Assembly: GCF_000701665.1 (NCBI RefSeq)
Contig: NZ_JNJN01000020.1
Span: 1-46,952 of the forward strand
Direction of reading: 5' to 3'
DNA length: 46,952 bases
Source of the DNA: Agathobaculum desmolans ATCC 43058
GTDB lineage: Bacteria > Bacillota > Clostridia > Oscillospirales > Butyricicoccaceae
A model generated the notes under the pieces. It was not told where the DNA came from. It saw only the letters and a list, made by a program, of their open reading frames with translations, and ran no database searches. Shown one piece after another: positions 1 through 8,395 of this stretch (the first letter of the stretch is position 1; each line of letters opens with the position of its first letter). Position numbers and translations under genes: made by a program.

Positions 1-164
1 AACACTTTCTTCTGCCAGCTGTAATAGGTCTTTGGGGTGGTTCCGTTTTCACTGCACCACCGTTTTACTGACATTCCGCTGCTTCTGCACTCTGCTACTT
101 TCTGACTCCATTCCAGCAGCCGCTGTCGCTGGCCTAATGTCTGTATGGTTAATTCCTTGCTCAT
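1..164 (-). CDS. tnpA: IS66-type TnpA accessory protein, N-terminal part
   Basis: Partial gene running off the left edge. The ATG at 164-162 has an AGGAGG ribosome site at 172-178. The 54 visible codons read MSKELTIQTLGQRQRLLEWS and continue with a helix-turn-helix-like stretch containing SVKRWCSENG and TYYSWQKKV. This pattern is typical of the small DNA-binding TnpA (OrfA) of IS66-group insertion sequences, which acts with TnpB and the TnpC transposase. Those partners would lie left of the window. The family call is from sequence pattern recognition; the copy could be complete or degraded outside the window. Confidence 0.7.
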   Translation of the reverse strand, partial: MSKELTIQTLGQRQRLLEWSQKVAECRSSGMSVKRWCSENGTTPKTYYSWQKKV

Positions 165-238
165 CTGTGTGCCTCCTGAACCCTCTTGCTCACCCGCACT
201 GCCGGTAACTTTCGGTGACTGTTACGCCTTGTGCTAAA

Positions 239-273
239 AACTCACCGAGACTCACTGTGAGTCTCGGTGAGTT
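239..273. repeat. 35-nt perfect palindrome
   Basis: Arms at 239-255 and 257-273 are exactly complementary around a single central T. Read on the minus strand the right arm is followed by a short T run (the A tract at 236-240), so it could end transcription entering the IS66-type gene. It could equally be a protein-binding site or element end. No gene ends beside it on either strand. Confidence 0.6.
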
Positions 274-339
274 CCTCTCATATTCTGGCACACTCTGCGT
301 CCACTTTCAATTCGCCGTCCTATTTGACGCTTACAAAGA

Positions 340-695
340 GAAATGCATCGGTTTTTCTTTTTGAAGAAAGTGACTGAGGAACCTTCTTCAAAAACCGGAA
401 AAGCTGACCGGCTATGTTTTGGGCAGTCAGCTTTTTCGGGCAGGAGTACAGAGGGATGCAATCCCTTTGTGCTGGGTACAGGGGTGCAGCGCCCTGTTGG
501 GGTCAAGGGGCAACGCCCATTGGCGGGTTGAGGGCAGCCAGCCCCATCGGGTCAAGGGTGAAACGCCTTGCCCAAGGAGAATTGTTGCCTTGCGACAATT
601 CGTATTGGGTAGTACCTGCCGCAAAATTCGCAGGTTTAGCGGCTTCGCCGCTGCTCCCCTTCGGGGCAATTCCACAAAGATTGGAGGGAAAAGAA
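340..695 (+). other. Structured untranslated region before the relaxase gene
   Basis: No convincing gene. The stretch is a chain of inverted repeats: arms 358-368/384-394 (11 bp), arms 399-408/426-435 followed by Ts, a GAATTGT/ACAATTC hairpin near 580-600, and short GC hairpins at about 640-665 (AGCGGCTTCGCCGCT and GCCCCTTCGGGGC types). The relaxase reading frame is open back to 414, but codon content there is that of hairpin DNA. A transfer origin for a MobV relaxase would be expected in such a leader; no nick site was recognised. Confidence 0.5.
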
Positions 696-1928
696 TTGAA
701 ACTGACACGACACAATGGCAGAGCCGGAAAAAACGGAACCTATAATCCCAAGCATAATGACCGGCGTTTTGATGTGGAACACAGCGAACACATCAATCCG
801 GAAATGACTAAGAAAAATGTTTATTGGGACTGTTATACCGGCATTAAATCTGTGAAATTTCGAGAAAACCCAGGTGAGGAAGATTTCAGCTTTGAGGAGA
901 TTGAGAAACTTTACTATGTCGAGCATTATGGTGATTATGTGGATGCTCAAAATGCACGAAACGAAAAGGCAAGGCACACTGAGCGTAACCGCACCGTTGA
1001 AGATTTGCTGAAAAATAAAAAGACCTGTCCAGAGGAAACCATTTATCAGATGGGGACGATGGACGAACACGCTTCCGCAGAAGATTTGTTAAAGGTAGTT
1101 ATGGAATTTTACCAGGAGTTTGAAAAACGGTTTGGCTCTCATGTTCACATTCTGGACTGGGCGCTGCACATGGATGAGGGAACTCCACATATTCAGGAGC
1201 GCCATGTGTTTGATGCGAAAAACCAGTATGGAGAACTGTGTCCCCAGCAGGAAAAAGCGTTGGAGGAATTGGGAATACCGCTTCCCCATCCGGATAAGCC
1301 AAAAGGGAAACACAATAACCGGAAACAGACCTTTGATGCAATCTGTCGAGAATTGCTGTTTGAGATTGCAGAAAAGCATGACTTGCATTTTGAACGGGAA
1401 CCTTCTTATGGCGGTCGGTCGTATCTGGAAAAGCAGGATTATATCCTGATGAAACAGAAAGAAAAACTTGCCCGGCAGGAACAGAAGTTGGAGGAACTGA
1501 CCCTGAAAATTGAGGATGTGGACAGCCTGATTGATGAGGTATCCAGCGTGGCTTATGACAAGGCGGTGGAACTGGTAACAGATGAGGTAAAAGCCATGAC
1601 CCACCAAGAAGATATTGATATGATCGAGGATACTAAAGCATGGCTGCAATCCCCGGAGCGAAAAGCACCGAAAAAGGAACGGGACTATGCGGTGGCAAGG
1701 CTGGATGGTGTGATTGGTAAAATCCGAAAAGCAATGCAGTCCACACTGGCAAAAGTGAAGGCTACGCTGCTTCATGCGGATAAGAAGAAGGCTGTCACAG
1801 AAGAAATCAAAAAACAGACAAAGCCTTCCATTATGGAAGCGCTGCGTCGAGGAATGGAGGAGCAACGGAAAAAAGACAGTGAGAAGCAGGCACAGGAGAA
1901 ACAGAAAAAACAGAATATGGAACTTTGA
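696..1928 (+). CDS. MobV-type relaxase (Mob/Pre plasmid recombination enzyme)
   Basis: Predicted 410-aa DNA nickase that starts mobilization by cutting and covalently holding the transfer origin. The N-terminus (KLTRHNGRAGKNGTYNPKH) and the metal-binding-like motif HMDEGTPHIQERHVFD resemble the Mob_Pre family (HxDExTPHxH type). The C-terminal third is rich in K and E and likely coiled coil. The start chosen is TTG at 696, with GGAGGG at 683-688; the longer frame back to 414 crosses hairpin DNA and has no ribosome site. It is followed after 56 bp by a VapE-type gene, a common pair in clostridial mobilizable elements. Family assignment is good; the exact substrate is unknown. Confidence 0.75.
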   Translation: MKLTRHNGRAGKNGTYNPKHNDRRFDVEHSEHINPEMTKKNVYWDCYTGIKSVKFRENPGEEDFSFEEIEKLYYVEHYGDYVDAQNARNEKARHTERNRTVEDLLKNKKTCPEETIYQMGTMDEHASAEDLLKVVMEFYQEFEKRFGSHVHILDWALHMDEGTPHIQERHVFDAKNQYGELCPQQEKALEELGIPLPHPDKPKGKHNNRKQTFDAICRELLFEIAEKHDLHFEREPSYGGRSYLEKQDYILMKQKEKLARQEQKLEELTLKIEDVDSLIDEVSSVAYDKAVELVTDEVKAMTHQEDIDMIEDTKAWLQSPERKAPKKERDYAVARLDGVIGKIRKAMQSTLAKVKATLLHADKKKAVTEEIKKQTKPSIMEALRRGMEEQRKKDSEKQAQEKQKKQNMEL

Positions 1929-1984
1929 CGGGCATCTGATTTTGAAAGAAATTGGGTGCCTGTTATGTTTTGGGAGGTGAAATC

Positions 1985-3361
1985 GTGTCCAATGAATCTT
2001 CAACTTTTATCTCAAATCCCCAGTGTGATGCAGCGGATGTTGCAGGTGTACGGGAAATCCTTATGACAACGGAAAAAGGAAAACCAGCCAACACCATTGA
2101 GAATTTTAAAACAGTATTTTGTCGTGATCCGCTTCTGCATGATTCCATTCGCTTAAATCTTTTGACAGAGCAGATTGATATTGTCCGGGCTTTAGGATGG
2201 CACAGAACTACCAATGCGCTGACCGATATTGATGTAAAATATCTTCTTCTCTACTTTGAGCAGAATTATTGTCTGACCAGTGAGAAGAAACTGCTGGCTG
2301 CGCTCACCATTGTGGCAAACGAAAACTGCTACCATCCGATTCGGGATGTACTGAACAGTCTGGCATGGGATGGACAACCTCGAATACGCTCCTGCCTGCA
2401 TCATTTTCTCGGTGCAGAGGAAAGCGATTATGTGGAGGAAATGCTCAAGCACTTTCTGTTGGGAGCGATCCGCCGGGTATTCCATCCGGGCTGTAAGTAT
2501 GATGAGATGCTCTGTCTGGTGGGCGGTCAGGGAGCCGGAAAATCTACATTTTTTCGCTTTCTGGCAATACAGGATGAGTGGTTTTCAGATGACTTAAAAA
2601 AGATGGATGATGATAAAGTTTATGTAAAATTGCAAGGACACTGGATTATTGAAATGTCCGAAATGCTTGCTACCAGCAACGCCAAGAGCATTGAGGAAAT
2701 CCGGTCATTTATCAGCCGTCAAAAGGAAACCTACCGAACACCCTATGACACTTATCCAAAAGACCGGCTGCGTCAGAGTGTGTTCGGCGGTTCCTCCAAC
2801 ACACTGGATTTTCTCCCGCTGGACAGAGCCGGAAACCGGCGCTTTCTTCCCATCATGGTCTATCCGGAAAGCGCAGAGGTTCATATCCTGAAAAACGAAG
2901 CTGCTTCCAGAGAATATATCATGCAGGTTTGGGCAGAGGCTATGATGATTTACCGCAGCGGTGAGTATTCCATGAAGTTTTCCAAGGAGATACAGAACAG
3001 GCTGATAGAGGTACAGCGGGATTTTATGCCGGAGGACACCGAAGCCGGACAGATTCAGGGGTTTCTGGAGCATTACAGCGGGAATCAGGTTTGTTCCAAA
3101 CAGCTGTTCAAGGAAGCGCTGGGACATACCTTTGAGGAACCAAAACGCTGGCAGCTGCACAGTATCAATGAGATCATGAACACAGCTGTGACTGGCTGGA
3201 AGGCTTTTTCTAATCCACGGATGTTTGCAGGATATGGTCGGCAGCGTGGCTGGGAACGGATACCTTCCTGCAACGAACTGCCCGACAACAAAGATGGATT
3301 TGTGGAACTGACCGAGGAAGAAGTCCGTCAGCTGGAACTGCCAAAGGAGTGGATTGCTTGA
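1985..3361 (+). CDS. VapE/VirE-domain superfamily 3-like helicase
   Basis: 458-aa protein starting at GTG 1985, behind GGAGGTG at 1973-1979. Walker A GGQGAGKST is at residues 180-188, a Walker B-like HWIIEMSEM follows, and then a motif C-like VFGGSSNTLDF. These are the marks of the virulence-associated E family, an ATPase related to replication-initiation helicases of satellites and mobilizable elements. Its likely role is replication of the excised element. It sits between the relaxase and the small gene at 3636, all on the same strand. An upstream in-frame ATG at 1952 is less likely because it lacks a ribosome site. Confidence 0.8.
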   Translation: MSNESSTFISNPQCDAADVAGVREILMTTEKGKPANTIENFKTVFCRDPLLHDSIRLNLLTEQIDIVRALGWHRTTNALTDIDVKYLLLYFEQNYCLTSEKKLLAALTIVANENCYHPIRDVLNSLAWDGQPRIRSCLHHFLGAEESDYVEEMLKHFLLGAIRRVFHPGCKYDEMLCLVGGQGAGKSTFFRFLAIQDEWFSDDLKKMDDDKVYVKLQGHWIIEMSEMLATSNAKSIEEIRSFISRQKETYRTPYDTYPKDRLRQSVFGGSSNTLDFLPLDRAGNRRFLPIMVYPESAEVHILKNEAASREYIMQVWAEAMMIYRSGEYSMKFSKEIQNRLIEVQRDFMPEDTEAGQIQGFLEHYSGNQVCSKQLFKEALGHTFEEPKRWQLHSINEIMNTAVTGWKAFSNPRMFAGYGRQRGWERIPSCNELPDNKDGFVELTEEEVRQLELPKEWIA

Positions 3362-3635
3362 TTCACGTGGTTTGTTGCAGGGGTAGTTGCCTTTTGGTTG
3401 CTGACTTTGTTGCCGGAAAAACAGGGGTAAAGATGTGGAGAAAGCCCATCAATACAGCGTTTTCAGTTATTTTCTTCCCTTTTATAATACTCTGACAACG
3501 AAAGCAACAAGGTTTTATAAGAAAAGATGAAAAGTAAGAATCACAAGCCAGACGATTGTTTACAGGTTTTTTGAGGTCTGTTGCCGGACTTCGTTGCCAG
3601 TATCCTTTGTCTGGCATTTTCTATGGAGGTAGCCT
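3362..3635 (+). other. Intergenic region with repeated GTTGC motifs
   Basis: No gene was recognised. The stretch repeats GTTGC/GTTGCC about six times (for example near 3372, 3388, 3400, 3411, 3581 and 3593) and has two complementary GCAAC-type stretches. It may be a control or replication region of the element. Nothing more can be said from sequence alone. Confidence 0.3.
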
Positions 3636-3797
3636 ATGGAGAAAAGCAAAAATAAAAAAGTACAGTTTATCGTGGTGCGGGAGTTTTCCGGCGAGAAAAC
3701 CATGCAGGAAGCCTTTGAACAGGTAATCGAGCGCCAGACCTGTGAACAGTTTGAAAAATGGCTGGAAAATCACGAAACAGAACAGAAAGCGGCTTAA
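3636..3797 (+). CDS. Small charged protein of mobilizable elements
   Basis: 53-aa protein starting at ATG 3636 with GGAGGT at 3625-3630. It begins MEKSKNKKVQFIVVREFSG and continues with acidic and basic helical sequence ending EQKAA. No domain was recognised. Its place directly before a large serine recombinase, with its own good ribosome site, argues that it is real. It could be an accessory such as an excision or regulatory factor, but nothing in the sequence proves this. Confidence 0.6.
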   Translation: MEKSKNKKVQFIVVREFSGEKTMQEAFEQVIERQTCEQFEKWLENHETEQKAA

Positions 3798-3804
3798 AGA
3801 CTAT

Positions 3805-3852
3805 TTGAGTTTATAACAGGGACATGGTATAATATAAATATCGTGTCCCTGT
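3805..3852 (+). promoter_or_regulatory. Recombinase promoter inside an inverted repeat
   Basis: -35 TTGAGT (3805-3810), 17-bp spacer, -10 TATAAT (3828-3833). A 9-bp inverted repeat ACAGGGACA (3816-3824) / TGTCCCTGT (3844-3852) encloses the -10 box and ends 18 bases before the recombinase start. The layout fits an operator for autoregulation or an mRNA hairpin. Confidence 0.65.
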
Positions 3853-3870
3853 TCATAGAAGGAGTTTACT

Positions 3871-5511
3871 ATGAGCAGGAAAAAACAAGAAAATCAGAAA
3901 ATCACAGCTCTCTATTGCCGCATTTCTTTGGATGATGGCGGTGATAATGAGAGCATGAGCATCAGCAATCAAAAAATCATGCTTCGGGACTTTGCAGAGA
4001 AAAATGGAATGTTTCTGCATGAGTATTATGTGGACGACGGTTATACAGGACGCAATTTCAATCGCCCTTCTTTTCAGCGCATGATCGCTGATATTGAAGC
4101 TGGTAAAATTGGATGTGTCATTACAAAAGACCTGTCCAGACTGGGAAGAAACTACATTGAAGCCGGCAGCTATATTGAAATCTTCTTCCCCAAGCACAAT
4201 GTCCGGTATATCGCCATTACAGACGGTGTGGACAGCCTGACCCGTCAGGAAATGGATATTACCCCCTTTAAGAATATCCTAAATGATATGTATAGCCGGG
4301 ATATATCCAAGAAGGTTTTGAGTGGTATCACAATCCGCTCCAGACAGGGAAAATTCTGTGGAGGAACACCGCCGTTGGGTTTGATGCGTGATCCGGAGGA
4401 TAAAGGGCATCTCATTATCGACCCAAAGACAGCACCGATTATTCGCAAGATTTATGACTATGCGCTGGATGGGCTGGGCTGCATGAGAATTTCTAAAAAG
4501 CTGATGGAAGAAAAAATCCCCGTCACCCATGTGAAGTCCAACACAGAGCGCAAAGAGAATTATTACTATTGGGCTGGTTCCAGAATCAGCCATATCCTGA
4601 GAAATCCCTTTTATAAAGGTGCTCATCTGGTTTTTAGAACGCACCAGAAAGGGATTCGATCCAACACCTATGACATCATTCCCCGTGAGGAATGGGAAAT
4701 CATTGAAAACTGTCATGAAGCAATCGTTTCCCCGGAAGAATGGGATAAGGTTCAGGAGCTAATCGACCGCAGACCACCAATTATGCAGGGAAATGCCTGC
4801 CCGTTTTACAACCTGTTCCACGGTATCATTTACTGTGCCACTTGTGGAAAGTCCATGCAGGTGCGGTATGAAAAGGTCGGGAGAACGAACAAAAATCGTT
4901 TCACTGGTGAGCAGCGAGAACCCATTGATAAGGCATACTATATCTGCCAGACATATAACCGGCTTGGGAAAAACGCCTGCACCAGTCACAAGCTCGAAGC
5001 CAGAGATTTATACGACCTTGTGTTAAAAGACATTCAGGAGCTGGCAAAGACGGCCCTCAAAGATGCGGATGCCTTTTATCAGCGGCTGAGCAGCCGGATG
5101 GAACGCAGATATATGGCAGACGCTTCTCAGATGCAGAAAGAGCGTGAGCGACTGGAAGCCAGAAACCGTGAAATCGACGAGATGTTCCTGAACCTTTATA
5201 CCGATAAAGCGAAAGGGATCCTTTCAGAACAGCGGTTTATGAAGCTGACTGCCATTATGGAACATGAGCAGGAAGAAAATCAGCACCGCTTGCAGGAACT
5301 GATGCGAATGCTTCAGCAGTCCGATGCTCAGGAAAGTGAAGTCCGCACCTTTATCCGGGAGATTCGGCAGTATGCCACCATTCAGAAATTGGATGAAACG
5401 GTGTTAAACCGCCTGATCAGCCGTATTCTGGTGGGTGAAGTCAGGAAAGTTGATGGGAAGAAGGTACAAGAAGTCAGGATTGTTTATAATTTTGTGGGGG
5501 AAATAGTATAA
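3871..5511 (+). CDS. Large serine recombinase (TnpX/Tn4451-like)
   Basis: 546-aa site-specific recombinase expected to excise and integrate the element. The N-terminal resolvase domain (residues about 10-160) carries the catalytic serine in YCRISLDD, followed by ESMSISNQK and the DLSRLGRNY motif. A recombinase domain, a zinc-ribbon-like segment (CATCGKSM with a later CQTYNRLGKNAC) and a C-terminal coiled coil follow, the usual order for large serine recombinases of clostridial transposons. The start ATG at 3871 has an AGAAGGAG ribosome site. Directly downstream is a terminator and then AT-rich cargo, so an element end probably lies close to 5.5 kb. Confidence 0.9.
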   Translation: MSRKKQENQKITALYCRISLDDGGDNESMSISNQKIMLRDFAEKNGMFLHEYYVDDGYTGRNFNRPSFQRMIADIEAGKIGCVITKDLSRLGRNYIEAGSYIEIFFPKHNVRYIAITDGVDSLTRQEMDITPFKNILNDMYSRDISKKVLSGITIRSRQGKFCGGTPPLGLMRDPEDKGHLIIDPKTAPIIRKIYDYALDGLGCMRISKKLMEEKIPVTHVKSNTERKENYYYWAGSRISHILRNPFYKGAHLVFRTHQKGIRSNTYDIIPREEWEIIENCHEAIVSPEEWDKVQELIDRRPPIMQGNACPFYNLFHGIIYCATCGKSMQVRYEKVGRTNKNRFTGEQREPIDKAYYICQTYNRLGKNACTSHKLEARDLYDLVLKDIQELAKTALKDADAFYQRLSSRMERRYMADASQMQKERERLEARNREIDEMFLNLYTDKAKGILSEQRFMKLTAIMEHEQEENQHRLQELMRMLQQSDAQESEVRTFIREIRQYATIQKLDETVLNRLISRILVGEVRKVDGKKVQEVRIVYNFVGEIV

Positions 5512-5549
5512 CAGTAACTATAATCACATCTCAATAAAGCTGTAACACA

Positions 5550-5598
5550 GAACCCCGACTTCCCTTGAAACGCTATATTCTATGGGAACTCGGGGTTC
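5550..5598 (+). terminator. Terminator after the first recombinase
   Basis: Arms 5550-5564 and 5584-5598 pair over 15 bases with one mismatch (GAACCCCGA/TCGGGGTTC and TTCCC/GGGAA). A T-rich tract follows at 5615-5621. Confidence 0.65.
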
Positions 5599-5660
5599 GG
5601 ATGTTGTTGTGGTATTTTTTGCTATGACTCGATTTATATAAAAAAGTGAGGAGAATGATA

Positions 5661-6860
5661 ATGCCAGGAGTTACAAAGCACATTTTCAATCATGAAATCT
5701 GTGATATTTTATCGATGTTTAATTGTCAAATAAAGACGATAGAGCCTCTTTTACCTAAAGAATATTCAAGCGGTGATATCATAGCGTTATTAAAAGAATT
5801 CTATCCGCATGAGTGGCATTCTGTTGAAATCAAGTATGTTTATTATCAAACCAAAGACCGTTATATTAAAAGAAAATTCGGAAAAAACAGATACAACATG
5901 AAAGCACCGGAGGTGCTTTTAATGGACGCCTCTCGGTGCAAGAAAATTCTGTCAAAGGAATATCAGCGCATACATTGTAATAACTATACTGAAGAAAGTC
6001 GGGTTTTAGCCAGAGAAAATCTTTGGCTAAAAAGAAAACCAAAAATTGAAAAAGTAAACCAAAAGATTGAAAAGGCATTGTCGAAAACTCAGCAAGTGAC
6101 CCCCTCTTTTATAGATCAGTTAATTGGTTTTTATGAAAGAAAAAATACAAGTCAAAAAGATAGAAGATATATACTATTAGAGCTGAAAAAGTACTATAGT
6201 GATAAGATAATCCAGTTCTTTTTCAAATTAAATGATACCGAATTAAATAAACAGCTTCGTTGGGAAGCGTTTTATCACTTGCAGAGTTTTAATTATCAGC
6301 CCAGAGCAAGACGACAAAAATATATGCAGGTACACACCAAAAATAAAAAGAGAAAAAAGTTTCTTAAAGAGGTGTACCCGTTTGAAACATATGAAATCCC
6401 TCAGAATCCTAATGAACTTGAGTATAGAATAGAAAATTCAAAGGAGCAAAAAATCAAAGAATATGACTATTTTATATCCCATAGCAGTAAGGACAGCACC
6501 CATGTCCAGAAATTAATACGGGCTGAGAATCAAGACGGAAAGAACATATTTTGTGACTGGATTAATGATGTTGATTATTTAAAACGACATTTGCTATGCA
6601 AAGCCACATTAAAAGTACTCGAAAAACGGATGGAACAATCCAAGGCAATGATTTTTGTTGTATCGGAAAACTCACTCCATTCTATTTGGTGTAAATATGA
6701 ATTGAATTATTTTACGGAATTAGGAAAGCCGATCTATTGTATTTCTAAAGAAGCTATAGATAGGAACCATTTCCATATTGAAGAAATGAATGATACATGG
6801 TTTTTAGATTCTGACTATAAGGCATTGGCTCTAATTGAAGGGGAAAGTATAAATGTGTAA
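5661..6860 (+). CDS. TIR-domain protein (first gene of TIR operon)
   Basis: 399-aa protein. Residues 1-260 form a lysine-rich, mostly helical region of no recognised family. Residues about 266-380 are a TIR domain: it opens with YDYFISHSSKD and carries SIWCKYELNY, where Glu347 sits at the place of the catalytic glutamate of NAD-cleaving TIR enzymes. Start ATG 5661 was chosen because GAGGAG at 5648-5653 is 7 bases upstream; ATG 5655 is too close. DNA is far more AT-rich than the flanks, a sign of transfer. The stop is 14 bases before a membrane-protein gene, so they form an operon. TIR enzymes in such islands usually act in anti-phage defence by degrading NAD or making a signal; that role is inferred here. 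Confidence 0.8.
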   Translation: MPGVTKHIFNHEICDILSMFNCQIKTIEPLLPKEYSSGDIIALLKEFYPHEWHSVEIKYVYYQTKDRYIKRKFGKNRYNMKAPEVLLMDASRCKKILSKEYQRIHCNNYTEESRVLARENLWLKRKPKIEKVNQKIEKALSKTQQVTPSFIDQLIGFYERKNTSQKDRRYILLELKKYYSDKIIQFFFKLNDTELNKQLRWEAFYHLQSFNYQPRARRQKYMQVHTKNKKRKKFLKEVYPFETYEIPQNPNELEYRIENSKEQKIKEYDYFISHSSKDSTHVQKLIRAENQDGKNIFCDWINDVDYLKRHLLCKATLKVLEKRMEQSKAMIFVVSENSLHSIWCKYELNYFTELGKPIYCISKEAIDRNHFHIEEMNDTWFLDSDYKALALIEGESINV

Positions 6861-6874
6861 AGGAGTTTTAAATT

Positions 6875-7276
6875 ATGGAAAACAAGTACAAACATATGGA
6901 TTATATACAGTCCGCAATATCAAGAATGGCATCGAATTCCTTTTACTTAAAAGGCTGGAATGTTACTATCATTGCAGCTATTGTGGCATTATCGTTTAAA
7001 GAGAGCGATTGGAGGATATATGCCTGTGCATTGGTTCTAAATGTTGTGTTTTGGTTTTTGGATGCGTATTATTTGAAGCAAGAGAAACTTTTCAGGGAAT
7101 TATACAATAAGGTTTCACAGATAAGTGATGACAATTTGATTGACTTTTCTATGAATACAAGCGAGTTCAAAGAAAAAGTATCGGCAATTCCATGCATTAT
7201 GATAAAAAACATCTCGATTACTCCGCTGTATCTTTCGATTTCCGTTGTCTTACTTGTCCTAATTCATATTGTTTGA
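6875..7276 (+). CDS. Small three-helix membrane protein of TIR operon
   Basis: 133-aa protein with AAGGAG at 6860-6865. Hydrophobic segments lie at residues about 27-41 (NVTIIAAIVALSF), 47-67 (ACALVLNVVFWFLDAYYL) and 114-133 at the very C-terminus. A charged middle loop holds KLFRELYNKV. No enzyme motif is visible. It sits between two TIR genes with tight spacing: 14 bases upstream, and a new ribosome site overlapping its stop. By analogy with two-part defence systems it could be a membrane effector or anchor controlled by the TIR enzymes. That is inference. Confidence 0.7.
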   Translation: MENKYKHMDYIQSAISRMASNSFYLKGWNVTIIAAIVALSFKESDWRIYACALVLNVVFWFLDAYYLKQEKLFRELYNKVSQISDDNLIDFSMNTSEFKEKVSAIPCIMIKNISITPLYLSISVVLLVLIHIV

Positions 7277-7286
7277 GGAGGTTATT

Positions 7287-7358
7287 ATGTTTTCAAAATT
7301 TAAATTAAATCAAATATTCCTCAAGACCTTTCCAGGCAAGAGAGAATGGTATGAATAA
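7287..7358 (+). pseudogene. Detached 5' end of the second TIR gene
   Basis: GAGGAGG at 7275-7281 and ATG 7287 open a reading frame MFSKFKLN that should be the third gene of the operon. After codon 8 it leaves homology at position 7310 and reads into unrelated sequence, ending at TAA 7356-7358. The codons TTT AAA TTA AAT (FKLN) recur in the same frame at the broken end of the TIR gene on the minus strand (9733-9722). Joining the two gives an uninterrupted protein beginning MFSKFKLNDIVYSDFKEYES. The break coincides with a 14-bp inverted repeat. Confidence 0.8.
7297..7310 (+). repeat. Left inverted repeat of the invertible segment
   Basis: AATTTAAATTAAAT; its exact reverse complement lies at 9722-9735. 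The pair bounds the 2,411-bp segment 7311-9721, whose inversion restores the split TIR gene. Confidence 0.85.
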
Positions 7359-7742
7359 GCCCTTGGAAATATAAAGTCCGTCGCCCCATATATCTACTGT
7401 TTCATTTAATGTATTTCTGTCGCCTAAAGTTAGATATATATTTTTACCATCTGTGATACTGATAAAAAATCCCAGTTCTTTCTGTGCAGAAATACAAATA
7501 GAAACATTTGGTATGTTGTCAAATGAGAGATAACCAACTAAGTCAGGAACTACATCATTTTTGAAAAGAATATGTTTTAACTCAATTAGTAGTTCAATAT
7601 TACCTTCAAATTTTTTATATCCATTTTCAGTTGTGTCAATATCATAATGAATCATAACAAGTCCCTCTGCAAATTCCGATTTGTTGATTTGTTCGTAATC
7701 ATATTTTATCATACAGACTTTAAGAAATCTATTCATTTTCAC
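7305..7742 (-). CDS. Unknown protein, weakly immunity-protein-like
   Basis: 145-aa soluble protein starting MKMNRFLKVCMIKYDYEQ and ending KGLEEYLI. It has no signal peptide or membrane segment. The C-terminal pattern (LGDRNTLNETVDIWGDGLY followed by GLFIPFSLAWKGLEEYL) reminds me of Imm1-type immunity proteins, but this is a weak impression. Alternative ATGs at 7742 and 7736 both lack a clear ribosome site. The gene lies inside the inverted segment, so in the flipped form it would be on the + strand, downstream of the Maff2 remnant. Its low GC matches the TIR cassette. The stop codon falls inside the 14-bp repeat and would be TAA in either orientation. Confidence 0.5.
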   Translation of the reverse strand: MKMNRFLKVCMIKYDYEQINKSEFAEGLVMIHYDIDTTENGYKKFEGNIELLIELKHILFKNDVVPDLVGYLSFDNIPNVSICISAQKELGFFISITDGKNIYLTLGDRNTLNETVDIWGDGLYISKGLFIPFSLAWKGLEEYLI

Positions 7743-7803
7743 TTAATTTTCGGAATTTTCGGAATAGTAAGGGCTGCTGCCTGTCAAATTCTTGTGTGTT
7801 ACT

Positions 7804-7944
7804 TTACCGCACATGAGCATTTGCACCCGGATTGTCGTTTCCATATCCCTCCAAGAGATTGATAACGCCCCAAATGCCTAAGCCTGCGCCCAGTGCGATA
7901 ACAAGGGTCTGTAATACGTCGATAGCAGAGTTAAAAAATTCCAT
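7804..7944 (-). pseudogene. Truncated Maff2-family conjugation protein
   Basis: Start ATG 7944 with AAAGGAG upstream. The peptide begins MEFFNSAIDVLQTLVIALGA and continues GIWGVINLLEGYGNDNPGA, the signature of Maff2 proteins encoded in clostridial conjugative elements. These are small membrane proteins placed among type IV secretion genes. After NDNPGA it diverges and stops at TAA 7804-7806 after 46 aa; family members run to about 70 aa. The 3' part and the following transfer genes are missing, so this is a remnant. Confidence 0.75.
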
Positions 7945-8208
7945 AAAGCTCCTTTCTGCCGCAAATACGGCTTGCCCTATAAAAGGGCATAAAAAACGGC
8001 GGTCAGTTTTGTAACTGCCGCGGTCATAAGCCCGCCGGATTGTGGCGGGTTCCCCGCGCTGCTTATGTGTCTGCCGCGCGGCGGTATTCAGTTTTTAAGT
8101 GTGGGCGTTATGGATTTTCCAGTAGGGGCGCGTATTCTGTAAGTTGTCTGTTTCTTTGTTACTGCGTCAATTCCTCCTTTCTTTTCAGCCGGGAACACAC
8201 ATTTTTCG

Positions 8209-8376
8209 TCATTCCAAAAGATAGCTCCTACGCTGCATATACTCGGTAACGTAAAGGGTCTGTTCCCCTCCGCGTTCCTGCAAATACTCCCGCAGAGCGT
8301 TTTCTGCATTTTCTATCATCTTTGTAAAATAATGTTCACGACGTATATCATCAGTTTTTGTTTTCTGTCTGCTCAT
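8209..8376 (-). CDS. Small conserved protein of conjugative elements
   Basis: 55-aa protein starting at ATG 8376 with GGGAGG upstream. Sequence MSRQKTKTDDIRREHYFTKM then a glutamate-rich helix ending RRSYLLE. No domain was recognised. It lies between the Maff2 remnant and another 55-aa gene on the same strand, the usual place for small accessory proteins of clostridial transfer modules. A further open stretch follows its end (8088-8165), behind AAAGGAGG but without a standard start codon. Confidence 0.5.
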   Translation of the reverse strand: MSRQKTKTDDIRREHYFTKMIENAENALREYLQERGGEQTLYVTEYMQRRSYLLE

Positions 8377-8395
8377 AGTGTAACCTCCCGTAAAA

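Noticed and set aside
414-695. N-terminal extension of the MobV relaxase.
   Set aside because: It crosses several hairpins; the ribosome site and family start point to TTG 696.
8088-8165. 24-codon frame after the 55-aa gene.
   Set aside because: It has a ribosome site but only ATT or GTA as a start; kept only as a remark.
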